The position numbers were made by a program, and so were the translations under genes. A DNA stretch of 64,000 bases from GCA-2728135 sp002728135. GTDB lineage: Bacteria; Pseudomonadota; Alphaproteobacteria; UBA828. Of the stretch, positions 14,380-22,630 are shown piece after piece. The DNA lies in the NCBI GenBank assembly GCA_963997635.1, contig CAXEND010000010.1:1-64000 (forward strand). The letters are read 5' to 3'. How positions within the stretch are numbered: the stretch's first letter is position 1; the number at the start of each line of letters is the position of its first letter. The notes beneath the pieces are model-generated. The model saw only the letters and a list, made by a program, of their open reading frames with translations. It was not told the origin of the DNA and ran no database searches.

Positions 14380-17136
14380 TTATTCAGCAGCTGATAAATC
14401 TGTGGGGTTTACCTGTGCAGCACAAAATTTGAATTCAGGTATTTTTCCAAAGGGGTCCAGCACTGGGTTAGTAAGAATATTAGCTGGTGACTCTGCATAG
14501 CAGAAGGGCACGAAGATAACCCCGATGGGGATTCCTGAGTCGGCACGTGCCTTAACTATTATTTCTCCTCTGCGTGTAGAAACTATAATATCATCACCTG
14601 GCGATATCCCCCGTTCTTCAAGATCTAAAGGTGCCATACAACCGATAGCTTCTGGTTCAATTTCATCTAAGACGCTGGACCTCCTTGTCATGGCACCAGT
14701 ATGCCAGTGTTCAAGCTGTCTGCCTGTCGTAAGAATTAATGGATAGTTTGAATCTGGCATTTCATCAGGAGGGATAATGCTTGCAGGAACAAATTTTCCA
14801 CGTTGGGTTGGCGTTGGAAAACCGTTACTAAATATAATATCATGACCTGGTTCATCAATTGAATCACAAGGGTATGTGACAGCACTCTCTGATTCTAGAC
14901 GTTCCCAGGAAATATTATTAAGAGACTGCATACAACCTTTCATTTCAGAAAAAATGTCACGGGGGTGTTTATAAGACCAAGAAAGCCCCATTCTTTTGGC
15001 CAGTTCTTGTAAGATCCACCAATCAGGTTTTGCTTGACCTGGAGCATCTAAGGCTTTTCGTCCCATCTGTATTTGACGGTTTGAATTTGTTACTGTGCCA
15101 TCTTTTTCTGGCCAAGCCGTTGCTGGAAGTACTACGTCCGCAAACATTGCTGTTTCAGTTAGGAAAATTTCCTGAACAACTATATGATCTATTTTTGCCA
15201 TTGCTTCACGAACATGATTTGAGTTGGGGTCCGACATGGCTGGATTTTCACCCATTATATGCATGCCCTTAATAGACCCTGCATGTGCTCCATCCATTAT
15301 TTCAACAACTGTTAGGCCTTTTTCGGGGTTGAGTGATTGGTTCCAATAATCACTAAAAAATGAATGGTGTTCGGGATCCGTAACAGGCTTATAGTCAGGG
15401 TACATCATGGGGATAAGACCAGCATCAGATGCTCCTTGAACGTTGTTCTGTCCTCTAAGTGGGTGAAGACCAGTTCCTGGTCGACCTACTTGGCCTGTCA
15501 TTAGAGCAAGTGAAATCAAACAACGAGCATTGTCTGTACCATGGACGTGTTGGCTAATACCCATGCCCCAGAATATTATACCTGCAGTGGACTTAGCATA
15601 AAGGCGGGCAACTTCTTTAATTAAATCACTATCAATGCCGCAAATGTCACTCATAATTTCGGGATTATAATTAGCGAGGTGTAGTCTCATTTTTTCGAAG
15701 CCTTCTGTGTGGGCTTGAATGTATTTATTATCACAGAGTTCTTCTTCTACTATTACATGCATTATAGCATTTAATAATGCTACGTCCGTTCCCGGTTTAA
15801 ATTGTAGAAAATGAGTCGCGTGTCTAGATAAAGCTGAGCCTCGTGGGTCTAGTACAATGAGTTTTGCCCCACGTTTTACGGCATTTTTCATGAATGTTGC
15901 AGCTACTGGGTGGTTAGTAGTTGGTTGTGCACCAATAATTATAATAACGTCTGCATTTTCTGCCTCATTAAAACTTGCTGTTACAGCTCCTGAACCAATA
16001 CACTCTAGCAACGCGGCTACCGATGAAGCATGGCATAACCTAGTGCAGTGATCGACATTATTAGTGCCAAAGCCTGTTCGAATCAGTTTTTGAAAAAGAT
16101 ATGCTTCCTCGTTCGAACCCTTGGCAGACCCAAATCCTGCAAGAGCGTTTGCTCCATTTGTGTCCCTTATTTTTATTAACCCATTTGCTGCTATATCTAG
16201 TGCTTCCTCCCAGCTTGCTTCACGAAAGTGAGTAAATGGGTTAGATGGGTCTATTTGTATATCACGGTGTTTGGGGGGGGCATCCTCACGACGAATCAAT
16301 GGTGTATTAAGTCTTTCTGGATGATTTGCATAATCAAAGCCAAACCTTCCTTTTACACAAAGTCTGCCAGAGTTAGCAATTCCCTCTCGTCCATCAACCC
16401 AAAGAATTTTATTATCTTTAATATTATATCTAATTTGGCAGCCTACGCCACAATATGGGCAAACACTGTCGATTTGAGTATCTGGTTCAATTTTTCCAAC
16501 TTCGTTTGCTGGCATAAGTGCTCCTGTGGGACATGCTTGAATACATTCACCACATGCAACACAGCTTGAGTCTCCCATTGGGTCGGCAAAATCAAAAACG
16601 ATTTCGTTTCGTGCACCACGACCTGCCATTCCGATTACGTCATTCACCTGAACTTCGCGGCAGGCTCTTACACATCTAGTACAATGTATACAAGCATCTA
16701 GATTTACGGACATTGCTGTATGACTTGAATCTGGGCGTGGTGTTTGTCGGCGCGGCTCAAACCTACTTTCTGTTTGCTCCATTTTCTCTGCCCATGACCA
16801 AAGTTCTGAATTTGGGTCGTGCGATTCATTTTGAGGCGGTTGGTCTGAAATCAAAAGTTCCATTACCATTTTTCTTGAAGATTCTGCACGCTTATTGGAG
16901 CTATATACAACCATCCCTTCAGAGGGTTTCCGAATACAGGATGCTGCTAAGACGCGTTCCCCTTCAATCTCAACCATGCAAACCCTACAGTTGCCGTCAG
17001 GCCTATAGCCAGCACTCTCAGTATAGCATAAGTGAGGTATATCTATTCCTTTACGCTTTGCAACTTGCCATATTGTTTCATTTGGATGGGCATTTAATTC
17101 TTCACCATCAAGAAGAAACTTTATAGTTTTTGTCAT
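14380..17136 (-). CDS. fdhA: NAD-dependent formate dehydrogenase alpha subunit
   Basis: A 918-residue catalytic subunit of a soluble molybdenum formate dehydrogenase (HCOO- + NAD+ to CO2 + NADH). In order: a [2Fe-2S] ferredoxin domain (C37, C50, C53, C67); a His-Cys cluster and two [4Fe-4S] sites at about 150-205 (HCTRCVRAC, CVACGECIQACP); then the MopB N-terminal cluster (CPYCGVGC at 226-233, C260). The Mo-ligand residue is Cys368 in HCTRLCHASS, aligned with selenocysteine 140 of E. coli FdhF, so this is a Cys enzyme. A molydopterin-binding domain occupies about 790-905. Its start overlaps the stop of the upstream gene by four bases, so the two subunits are probably made in equal amounts. 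Confidence 0.95.
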   Translation of the reverse strand: MTKTIKFLLDGEELNAHPNETIWQVAKRKGIDIPHLCYTESAGYRPDGNCRVCMVEIEGERVLAASCIRKPSEGMVVYSSNKRAESSRKMVMELLISDQPPQNESHDPNSELWSWAEKMEQTESRFEPRRQTPRPDSSHTAMSVNLDACIHCTRCVRACREVQVNDVIGMAGRGARNEIVFDFADPMGDSSCVACGECIQACPTGALMPANEVGKIEPDTQIDSVCPYCGVGCQIRYNIKDNKILWVDGREGIANSGRLCVKGRFGFDYANHPERLNTPLIRREDAPPKHRDIQIDPSNPFTHFREASWEEALDIAANGLIKIRDTNGANALAGFGSAKGSNEEAYLFQKLIRTGFGTNNVDHCTRLCHASSVAALLECIGSGAVTASFNEAENADVIIIIGAQPTTNHPVAATFMKNAVKRGAKLIVLDPRGSALSRHATHFLQFKPGTDVALLNAIMHVIVEEELCDNKYIQAHTEGFEKMRLHLANYNPEIMSDICGIDSDLIKEVARLYAKSTAGIIFWGMGISQHVHGTDNARCLISLALMTGQVGRPGTGLHPLRGQNNVQGASDAGLIPMMYPDYKPVTDPEHHSFFSDYWNQSLNPEKGLTVVEIMDGAHAGSIKGMHIMGENPAMSDPNSNHVREAMAKIDHIVVQEIFLTETAMFADVVLPATAWPEKDGTVTNSNRQIQMGRKALDAPGQAKPDWWILQELAKRMGLSWSYKHPRDIFSEMKGCMQSLNNISWERLESESAVTYPCDSIDEPGHDIIFSNGFPTPTQRGKFVPASIIPPDEMPDSNYPLILTTGRQLEHWHTGAMTRRSSVLDEIEPEAIGCMAPLDLEERGISPGDDIIVSTRRGEIIVKARADSGIPIGVIFVPFCYAESPANILTNPVLDPFGKIPEFKFCAAQVNPTDLSAAE

Positions 17137-18836
17137 GCTAATTCCTCTGGAAAATACTTAATAACGCATTTTATTGGGTTTGGAGCAGCTTGACCAAGGC
17201 CACAAATGGATGCATCTGTCATGGCATTAGATAGTTCTTCGAGAAGCTTAATATCCCAGGTTCCGCTGGTCATTATATTACATGCTTTTTCTGTGCCGAT
17301 ACGGCAGGGTGTACATTGACCACAGCTTTCATCCTCAAAAAACCTTGTTAGATTTATAGCAGCTGCTTTGAGGTCATCTTTATCGGATAAAATAATAACA
17401 GCAGCTGACCCAATGAAACATCCATGTTCTTCTAAGGTGCCAAAATCAAGAGGTATATTCCCTAGAGAAGCGGGAAGAATTCCACCAGATGCACCCCCAG
17501 GTAGGTATGCTTTGAAGTTATGGCCATTTGCCATACCACCACAATATTCATTAATTAATTCATTAACTGTTATACCTGCAGGGGCAAGCTTCATTCCAGG
17601 TTTGTTTACTCGTCCAGATACAGAGAAACTACGTAAGCCACTCCGTCCATTTAGACCTTTTTCTGTAAACCAATCAGGCCCTTTTTCGCAAATGTCTCTA
17701 ACCCAGTAAAGTGTCTCTACATTATTAATAAGTGTTGGCCGTCCAAATAAACCAACCTGTGAGGGAAAAGGTGGTTTATGACGTGGTTCGCCTCGTTTAC
17801 CTTCTATGCTTTCTAACATTGCAGATTCTTCACCACAAATATATGCACCAGCACCTCGTCGTAAATGGATTCTTGGCAGATTCTTTAGCTCAAGTTTATC
17901 AAGTTTCTGCAATTCAGTGTTCAGTATGTGTCTTATGTGTGGATATTCATCACGCAAATAAAAATATACATCTGTAGCTTGAATTGCCCATGCACCGATT
18001 AACATGCCTTCTAGCGTTCTATGCGGATCACTTTCAAGATAAATACGATCCTTAATTGTTCCTGGTTCCCCCTCATCAGCATTGATAGCCATAAGTCTTG
18101 GACTTGGTTCGGAACTGACAAATCTCCATTTGCGACCAGTAGGGAAGCCTGCACCACCTAGCCCTCGTAATCCGCTATTTTCTAATTTTGTTATGATATC
18201 TTCTGGAGAATAATTACCATTTAGGCAATCTTTGAGTAATTTATAGCCTCCCTCATTAGTATAATTGTCCAAGTTTTTATAATTTGGTATTTCGGGGCTA
18301 AATTCTCCTGACTGAATTACAGATTCAATAACATTTGGGTTAGCGTTGATTACATGTCTATGCCCGACCTCTGCTACTGGAGCCGTTTCACATCTTCCCA
18401 TACAAGGTGCAGGAATTACCCTTATTGATTTACCATAGGTTGCCCTGAGTTTATCAGTTAAAGTTTTTGCCCCCATTAATTCGCAAGTGAGGCTATCGCA
18501 GACTCGTATAGTAATTGCAGGAGGTGGAGTTTCTCCTTCCTTAACGACATCAAAATGAGCATAAAAGGTTGCTACCTCGAAAACTTCAGCCATCGATAAT
18601 TTCATTTCATGGGCCAGAGCTGTTAGGTTTGGGTATGATAAATGTCCATATGTGTCCTGTATGAGGTGTAAATACTCAATAAGCAAGTCACGTCGCCTAG
18701 GTTTATCATTTAATAAATTTTTAATTGTATTTAGAGCTTTAGTTTCAACTTGCCGCCCTTTTCCCTTATGGGGCGTAGATCTTTTTGATCGTCCAGGATG
18801 CTTTCGACGAAATGCCTCCTTGGGAGCTTTATTCAT
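17133..18836 (-). CDS. Formate dehydrogenase fused gamma-beta subunit (NuoE-NuoF type)
   Basis: A 567-residue diaphorase subunit that passes electrons from FdhA to NAD+. The first 160 or so residues are a NuoE/FdsG-like thioredoxin-fold [2Fe-2S] domain (VCDSLTCELMG and APCMGRCETAP hold the four Cys). The rest is a NuoF/FdsB domain with NADH/FMN motifs RGLGGAGFPTGRKW and GAYICGEESAMLES, and the [4Fe-4S] motif ESCGQCTPCRIGTEK near the C-terminus. In Rhodobacter and Cupriavidus these are two genes. The open frame reaches 18929, but the ATG at 18836 follows a very strong GGAGGGGGGG ribosome site. A basic segment (RRKHPGRSKRSTPHKGKGR) begins the protein. Confidence 0.93.
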   Translation of the reverse strand: MNKAPKEAFRRKHPGRSKRSTPHKGKGRQVETKALNTIKNLLNDKPRRRDLLIEYLHLIQDTYGHLSYPNLTALAHEMKLSMAEVFEVATFYAHFDVVKEGETPPPAITIRVCDSLTCELMGAKTLTDKLRATYGKSIRVIPAPCMGRCETAPVAEVGHRHVINANPNVIESVIQSGEFSPEIPNYKNLDNYTNEGGYKLLKDCLNGNYSPEDIITKLENSGLRGLGGAGFPTGRKWRFVSSEPSPRLMAINADEGEPGTIKDRIYLESDPHRTLEGMLIGAWAIQATDVYFYLRDEYPHIRHILNTELQKLDKLELKNLPRIHLRRGAGAYICGEESAMLESIEGKRGEPRHKPPFPSQVGLFGRPTLINNVETLYWVRDICEKGPDWFTEKGLNGRSGLRSFSVSGRVNKPGMKLAPAGITVNELINEYCGGMANGHNFKAYLPGGASGGILPASLGNIPLDFGTLEEHGCFIGSAAVIILSDKDDLKAAAINLTRFFEDESCGQCTPCRIGTEKACNIMTSGTWDIKLLEELSNAMTDASICGLGQAAPNPIKCVIKYFPEELA

Positions 18837-18978
18837 GGTCCCCCCCCTCCAACACTGAGTTTGCTTCCCGTTGTTTATACTATGAGTGAGTTTGTCAATA
18901 AAATTTATTAATAAGCGGTATACAATCACATATTTTTTTTAATATGTAAAATTTATCAAAATTATCATATCATTTGTT

Positions 18979-19893
18979 TTATCTATCAACTGACATCGAA
19001 AATAATTTGCTTATTTCCAATTCTTTTATCATCTCTAGCATTGCTTTTGCGGTAGGTGGAAGAGGTTCACGATCAGAAATTATTGCACCGACTTTAAATT
19101 TTATATTTGGTTTTATAAGTTGAATTAATGATAAGCCTTCAGGTAGTATTGATCCAATTTCTATATGACTTGGTACTATGGCAGATAATTGTTCAGAAGC
19201 TACATGGGGAACTAGGCTTGCTATAGAATCTGTTTCAAAAGCTGGCTCAGCAATTACTCCAACTTTAGAAAATACAGAATCAATTATCCTGCGGTTCTGC
19301 ATATTTTTTCCTAGTAGGCCTAATGGTAATGAAGCTGCTTCTTCCCATTTAATAGTTTTGTACTCCTTAAATGGTGAATCATCTGAAATCAAAAGACAAT
19401 AGGATTCGTTATATAGGTGTGTGTTTTTAACTCTTTTGAGGGGCTCATTATCTAAATAAGTAATACCCATATCGATCTCAAAATTGTCCAAGGCTCTCTG
19501 AATTTCCTCAGAGCTCATTGATTTTACACTTATATTAACGGAAGGATAATATTTATAGAACGGAGTAGTGAGATGTGAAAGAACTGACAAAGCAGTTGGA
19601 ATAACACCAAGTCTAAGCCGTCCTTCAAGGATTTTTCTTAGCTTGCTGACTTCTTGGTGCATGGCTTCTGTATCTGTGATTATTCTCTCTGACCATTCAA
19701 GAACCTTTTTTCCTTCTGGAGTTAATCCTTGAAATTTTTGTCCACGCCTAACTAACGGTACTTGAAATTCATCTTCAAGTTGTTTTATGGCAGAAGATAG
19801 AGCTGGTTGAGATATATTGCATTCTAATGCTGCACGCCTAAAATGAGCGTTCTTAGATAGAGCAACGAAATATTTCAAATTTTTCAATATCAT
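18979..19893 (-). CDS. LysR-family transcriptional regulator
   Basis: A 304-residue LysR-type regulator. A winged-helix DNA-binding domain fills about 1-60 (FRRAALECNISQPALSSAIKQLE), followed by a hinge helix and a two-lobed effector domain. It lies 142 bases upstream of the fdhGB-fdhA operon and points the same way. LysR regulators next to soluble formate dehydrogenase genes commonly control them, so a formate or cofactor signal is a fair guess. It is not divergent from its presumed target, which is less usual. Confidence 0.9.
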   Translation of the reverse strand: MILKNLKYFVALSKNAHFRRAALECNISQPALSSAIKQLEDEFQVPLVRRGQKFQGLTPEGKKVLEWSERIITDTEAMHQEVSKLRKILEGRLRLGVIPTALSVLSHLTTPFYKYYPSVNISVKSMSSEEIQRALDNFEIDMGITYLDNEPLKRVKNTHLYNESYCLLISDDSPFKEYKTIKWEEAASLPLGLLGKNMQNRRIIDSVFSKVGVIAEPAFETDSIASLVPHVASEQLSAIVPSHIEIGSILPEGLSLIQLIKPNIKFKVGAIISDREPLPPTAKAMLEMIKELEISKLFSMSVDR

Positions 19894-20202
19894 TGACTAT
19901 TTTTTTAATAAATTTTTAATCGACCTAAATTATTCATTATGATTACTCTAAACCATATACTACTAATCCCTGTAAACATCGATTCTGTTATTTTATGAGT
20001 AATTTTGTGATTTAAAAACTCCTAGTAGATCAATTTAAGGTGATTTTATATAAATGAATAAACGTATAAGCATTTGAAATAAAATAATTTTATATATTTT
20101 TTCAAATATAATAAATTGTTTTTAGTAAGTTACTTGCAGCATAGACAATGGATTCTTATACTCCGCGCCCTCACTATCTAGGAAGAATTATAGGTATGAC
20201 CA
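19894..20202. other. Divergent intergenic region between the LysR gene and dksA
   Basis: This 309-base AT-rich stretch lies between two gene starts. It holds the dksA promoter (20134-20162). I could not pick out a confident promoter for the LysR gene and see no ORF with a ribosome site, no RNA gene and no strong repeat. Confidence 0.5.
20134..20162 (+). promoter_or_regulatory. Sigma-70-type promoter of dksA
   Basis: TTGCAG (20134-20139) and TATACT (20157-20162) are separated by exactly 17 bases. A GC-rich stretch (CCGCGCCC) follows the -10, as in stringently controlled discriminators. Transcription would begin near 20169, giving a leader of about 34 bases. Confidence 0.6.
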
Positions 20203-20628
20203 GTGGCTCGTAAAAGAATTAAAATTCCAAAAAACTATAAACCAGAACCAAAAGAAAAGTTTATGAACTCGATAATGCGGGAGTATTTTCGTTTAAAATT
20301 AATTGCTTGGAGGAAAGAAATTCTTGGTGAAACAGGCGAGACTCTTGAAAAACTTAGGAAAGATAATGCTCCAGCATCTGATTTGGCAGATAGAGCAGCC
20401 GTCGAGACGGAAAGGGCTGTTGAGCTTCGAACTAGGGATAGAGCACGCAAACTAGTATCAAAGATTGATGAGGCCTTGGGTCGTATAGAGGATGGCTCAT
20501 ACGGTTATTGTGAGGAGACAGATGAGCCAATTAGCCTTAAGCGTCTTGAGGCACGTCCGATTGCAACCCTTAGCCTAGAGGCACAGGAACAACACGAGCG
20601 GTATGAAAAAACTCATCGTGATGATTAA
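20203..20628 (+). CDS. dksA: RNA polymerase-binding transcription factor DksA
   Basis: A 141-residue DksA/TraR-family protein that enters the secondary channel of RNA polymerase and works with ppGpp. A coiled coil spans about 30-95, and the C-terminal finger reads YGYCEETDEPISLKRLEARP. Of the four zinc-ligand cysteines of E. coli DksA only one remains, a form seen in alphaproteobacteria, so zinc binding in the classical way is unlikely. The start is GTG at 20203; an out-of-frame ATG at 20196 ends after five codons. It has its own promoter at 20134-20162. Confidence 0.92.
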   Translation: MARKRIKIPKNYKPEPKEKFMNSIMREYFRLKLIAWRKEILGETGETLEKLRKDNAPASDLADRAAVETERAVELRTRDRARKLVSKIDEALGRIEDGSYGYCEETDEPISLKRLEARPIATLSLEAQEQHERYEKTHRDD

Positions 20629-20693
20629 TGAAGTAAGATATTTTATATATTTCTAGCCTATTCTTTATTCAGGTGCATATATTTCAAAGTTAT

Positions 20694-20702
20694 TGTGGAT
20701 AA
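20694..20702 (-). promoter_or_regulatory. Perfect DnaA box
   Basis: The plus strand reads TGTGGATAA, the complement of the consensus TTATCCACA. It lies between the ends of dksA and the YceI gene. A single site has no proven role and may occur by chance in AT-rich DNA. Confidence 0.3.
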
Positions 20703-20707
20703 GCATG

Positions 20708-21340
20708 TCACGGAGACGTTTGTTTCTCCATAACAATAAAATTGACTTCTATTTCTACGTTGTCATCAACTATTGAAGTGTCACCCCAGTCTCCTTGTCC
20801 AACACCAAATAAGCTGCGTTGCATTATTAATTTACCTTGCACGTGTTTCAAATTTTCTTTCTCTATTTGTTTTAAGTCTGAGGGTGGTAAAATATTAAAG
20901 TGGAAATCAATAGGACCTTTAATGCCACGTAAGGAAATTATTCCGTGGGCTATAAAACTATATTTTTCAGTGTTTCCTTTATATTTTATATTGTTGCTTT
21001 CAAAAACTGCTTTAGGGTATCTTTCGATATCAAACCAATCTTCAGTTTGCACAACCTTTGTCAGAATTTCATAAGGGGTTTCTACACTTTTTAGGTCTAC
21101 ACTAACTAAGACATATGAAGTGTCCAGATTGTTTTGGTCAAATATAATTTTCGTATCAAAATCTGAGAAAGAGCCGCTGGTTGGGACCCCCATTTGTTTT
21201 CCTGTAAACTCTATTTTACTCTCTGATGTAAGTAATTCCCATTCCTTTGTTGGTTCTTCTGTATCTGCAAGTGTAACTTCTCCATACAAAACATTGGATA
21301 AAAGAATCAAGAAAACAAAAAAATGATTCTTGTGGCTCAT
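20708..21340 (-). CDS. YceI-family periplasmic protein
   Basis: A 210-residue YceI-like lipocalin-fold protein, which in this family binds isoprenoid-type lipids in the periplasm. A signal peptide (FFVFLILLSNVLYGEVTLA) ends near residue 25. Family features include WELLTSESKIEFTGKQMGVPTSGSF and the C-terminal VDDNVEIEVNFIV. Its start overlaps the stop of the upstream cytochrome b561 gene by four bases (ATGA), so the two are translated together. A second YceI protein lies on the other side of the cytochrome gene. Confidence 0.88.
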   Translation of the reverse strand: MSHKNHFFVFLILLSNVLYGEVTLADTEEPTKEWELLTSESKIEFTGKQMGVPTSGSFSDFDTKIIFDQNNLDTSYVLVSVDLKSVETPYEILTKVVQTEDWFDIERYPKAVFESNNIKYKGNTEKYSFIAHGIISLRGIKGPIDFHFNILPPSDLKQIEKENLKHVQGKLIMQRSLFGVGQGDWGDTSIVDDNVEIEVNFIVMEKQTSP

Positions 21341-21897
21341 CTTGATGGGTTCCTAAAAAACGGTAAGATTCTGTTTATTATATTATCTCTCTTGTAGAAC
21401 TGGTGATATAAAAAGGCAAATATATGTGCTGAGATTAAGCTAAGCATTACAATCCCAATTATAAAATGAATTTCTTGGAGGATTATCCTAAGTACGTCGC
21501 TGGTATGGATCAAATCAGGAAGTTCAAATGTTCTGAACACAACGACTTTAAAGCCCGCTGCAGATGACATGAGCCATCCTGATATTGGTAACACAATTAG
21601 GCAAACATAAAGTAATAAATGTATTGTAAGTGCTATCGCTCTGTATAGTAAGGGATTAGAGTTTGGTAGTGGAGGGGGAGAACTTATAATTCTCCAACTG
21701 AGTCTTAGAATAACCAAAATTAGAAGAATAAAACCGATAGATTTGTGCCAAGAATAAAGTTCAAGTTTGTCAGGACTTATAGCCATGTCAGTCATAACGT
21801 AACCGATAGGATAAAGAACTAATAAAAATGCAAGTGTAATCCAATGAAATAAAATAGCTATTATACCAAAATGTGTTTTTGAATTTAGTAATTTCAC
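21337..21897 (-). CDS. Cytochrome b561 family protein
   Basis: A 186-residue inner-membrane di-haem b cytochrome with four transmembrane helices. Candidate haem ligands are His in the first helix (AILFHWITLA), in LYSWHKSIGF, in LTIHLLLYV and in the last helix (ISAHIFAFLYH). Such proteins pass electrons between the quinone pool and periplasmic acceptors. It is sandwiched between two YceI genes in one operon, a recurring association in Proteobacteria, so it may act on a lipid or quinone carried by the YceI proteins. Confidence 0.9.
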   Translation of the reverse strand: MKLLNSKTHFGIIAILFHWITLAFLLVLYPIGYVMTDMAISPDKLELYSWHKSIGFILLILVILRLSWRIISSPPPLPNSNPLLYRAIALTIHLLLYVCLIVLPISGWLMSSAAGFKVVVFRTFELPDLIHTSDVLRIILQEIHFIIGIVMLSLISAHIFAFLYHQFYKRDNIINRILPFFRNPSR

Positions 21898-21918
21898 TTT
21901 TGATCACTTACAGTATTT

Positions 21919-22557
21919 TTATCCATTATTTTGTCGGATGAATTCTACTTCAATTTCAATAATTACGGTATTGCCTACAGCAGGTAACCATGCTGTTAAA
22001 CCAATATCTGACCTATTAAAAGTTCCTATTGCTGAAAAACCCAGAGTATCCTCTCCTGTAAGGGGGTTTTTGGCACCACCATTAAAAGTAACATCAAGAG
22101 TTATAGGAATTTCCTCGTCTCGTATACTAAGAGTTCCTATAACTTTTCCATGATTATTATCCTCAAGAATAATTGATTCGCCTATAAATGTCGCCTTAGG
22201 GAATATTTCAACATCAAAGAAATTTGGGCCTCTTAATTGTGCATCTAATAATTGATTATCTGTATCTACGCTGGCAGTATCAATAATTGCAGAAATCCTA
22301 CTTTCGTCAGGGTATTGATTGTTAAAATATAAATTGGCATCAATCTCGTTAAATCGGCCAACATAGTTTGAAAAACCAAAGTGATTTACCTTAAATATAA
22401 CTGATACATGAGTAGGGTCACTTTTGTAACTACCGATATTTAGAGCTTGAGGTGATTTGTTAACTTCATGAGTAACAACGCGTATTGCTTCACAAGAACT
22501 AAGCATTATAGAAATAAAAAATAATCCTAAAGCAACTTGAAGATGTTTTAAGGTCAT
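21919..22557 (-). CDS. YceI-family lipoprotein
   Basis: A 212-residue protein with a lipoprotein signal peptide (lipobox LSSC, lipidated Cys22) and a YceI domain (SDPTHVSVIFKVNHFGFSNYVGRF, then LDVTFNGGAKNPLTGEDTLGFSAIGTFNRSD-type strands). It is the first gene of the three-gene yceI-cytochrome b561-yceI operon, 21 bases before the cytochrome gene. Being membrane-anchored where its downstream paralogue is soluble, it may deliver or receive the same ligand at the membrane. Confidence 0.88.
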   Translation of the reverse strand: MTLKHLQVALGLFFISIMLSSCEAIRVVTHEVNKSPQALNIGSYKSDPTHVSVIFKVNHFGFSNYVGRFNEIDANLYFNNQYPDESRISAIIDTASVDTDNQLLDAQLRGPNFFDVEIFPKATFIGESIILEDNNHGKVIGTLSIRDEEIPITLDVTFNGGAKNPLTGEDTLGFSAIGTFNRSDIGLTAWLPAVGNTVIIEIEVEFIRQNNG

Positions 22558-22630
22558 TAAATGAATTCCCTTTTAACTAGACTACAAGCATATCTTTCTT
22601 GATGGATCATTATAAAATATTTAATTTTTG

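Noticed and set aside
16000..16060. Selenocysteine in the formate dehydrogenase alpha subunit
   Set aside because: The position aligned with FdhF U140 is an ordinary Cys codon (C368), and there is no in-frame TGA.
16228..17126. Long plus-strand frames opposite fdhA
   Set aside because: They are antisense to a clearly conserved coding region and have no family features.
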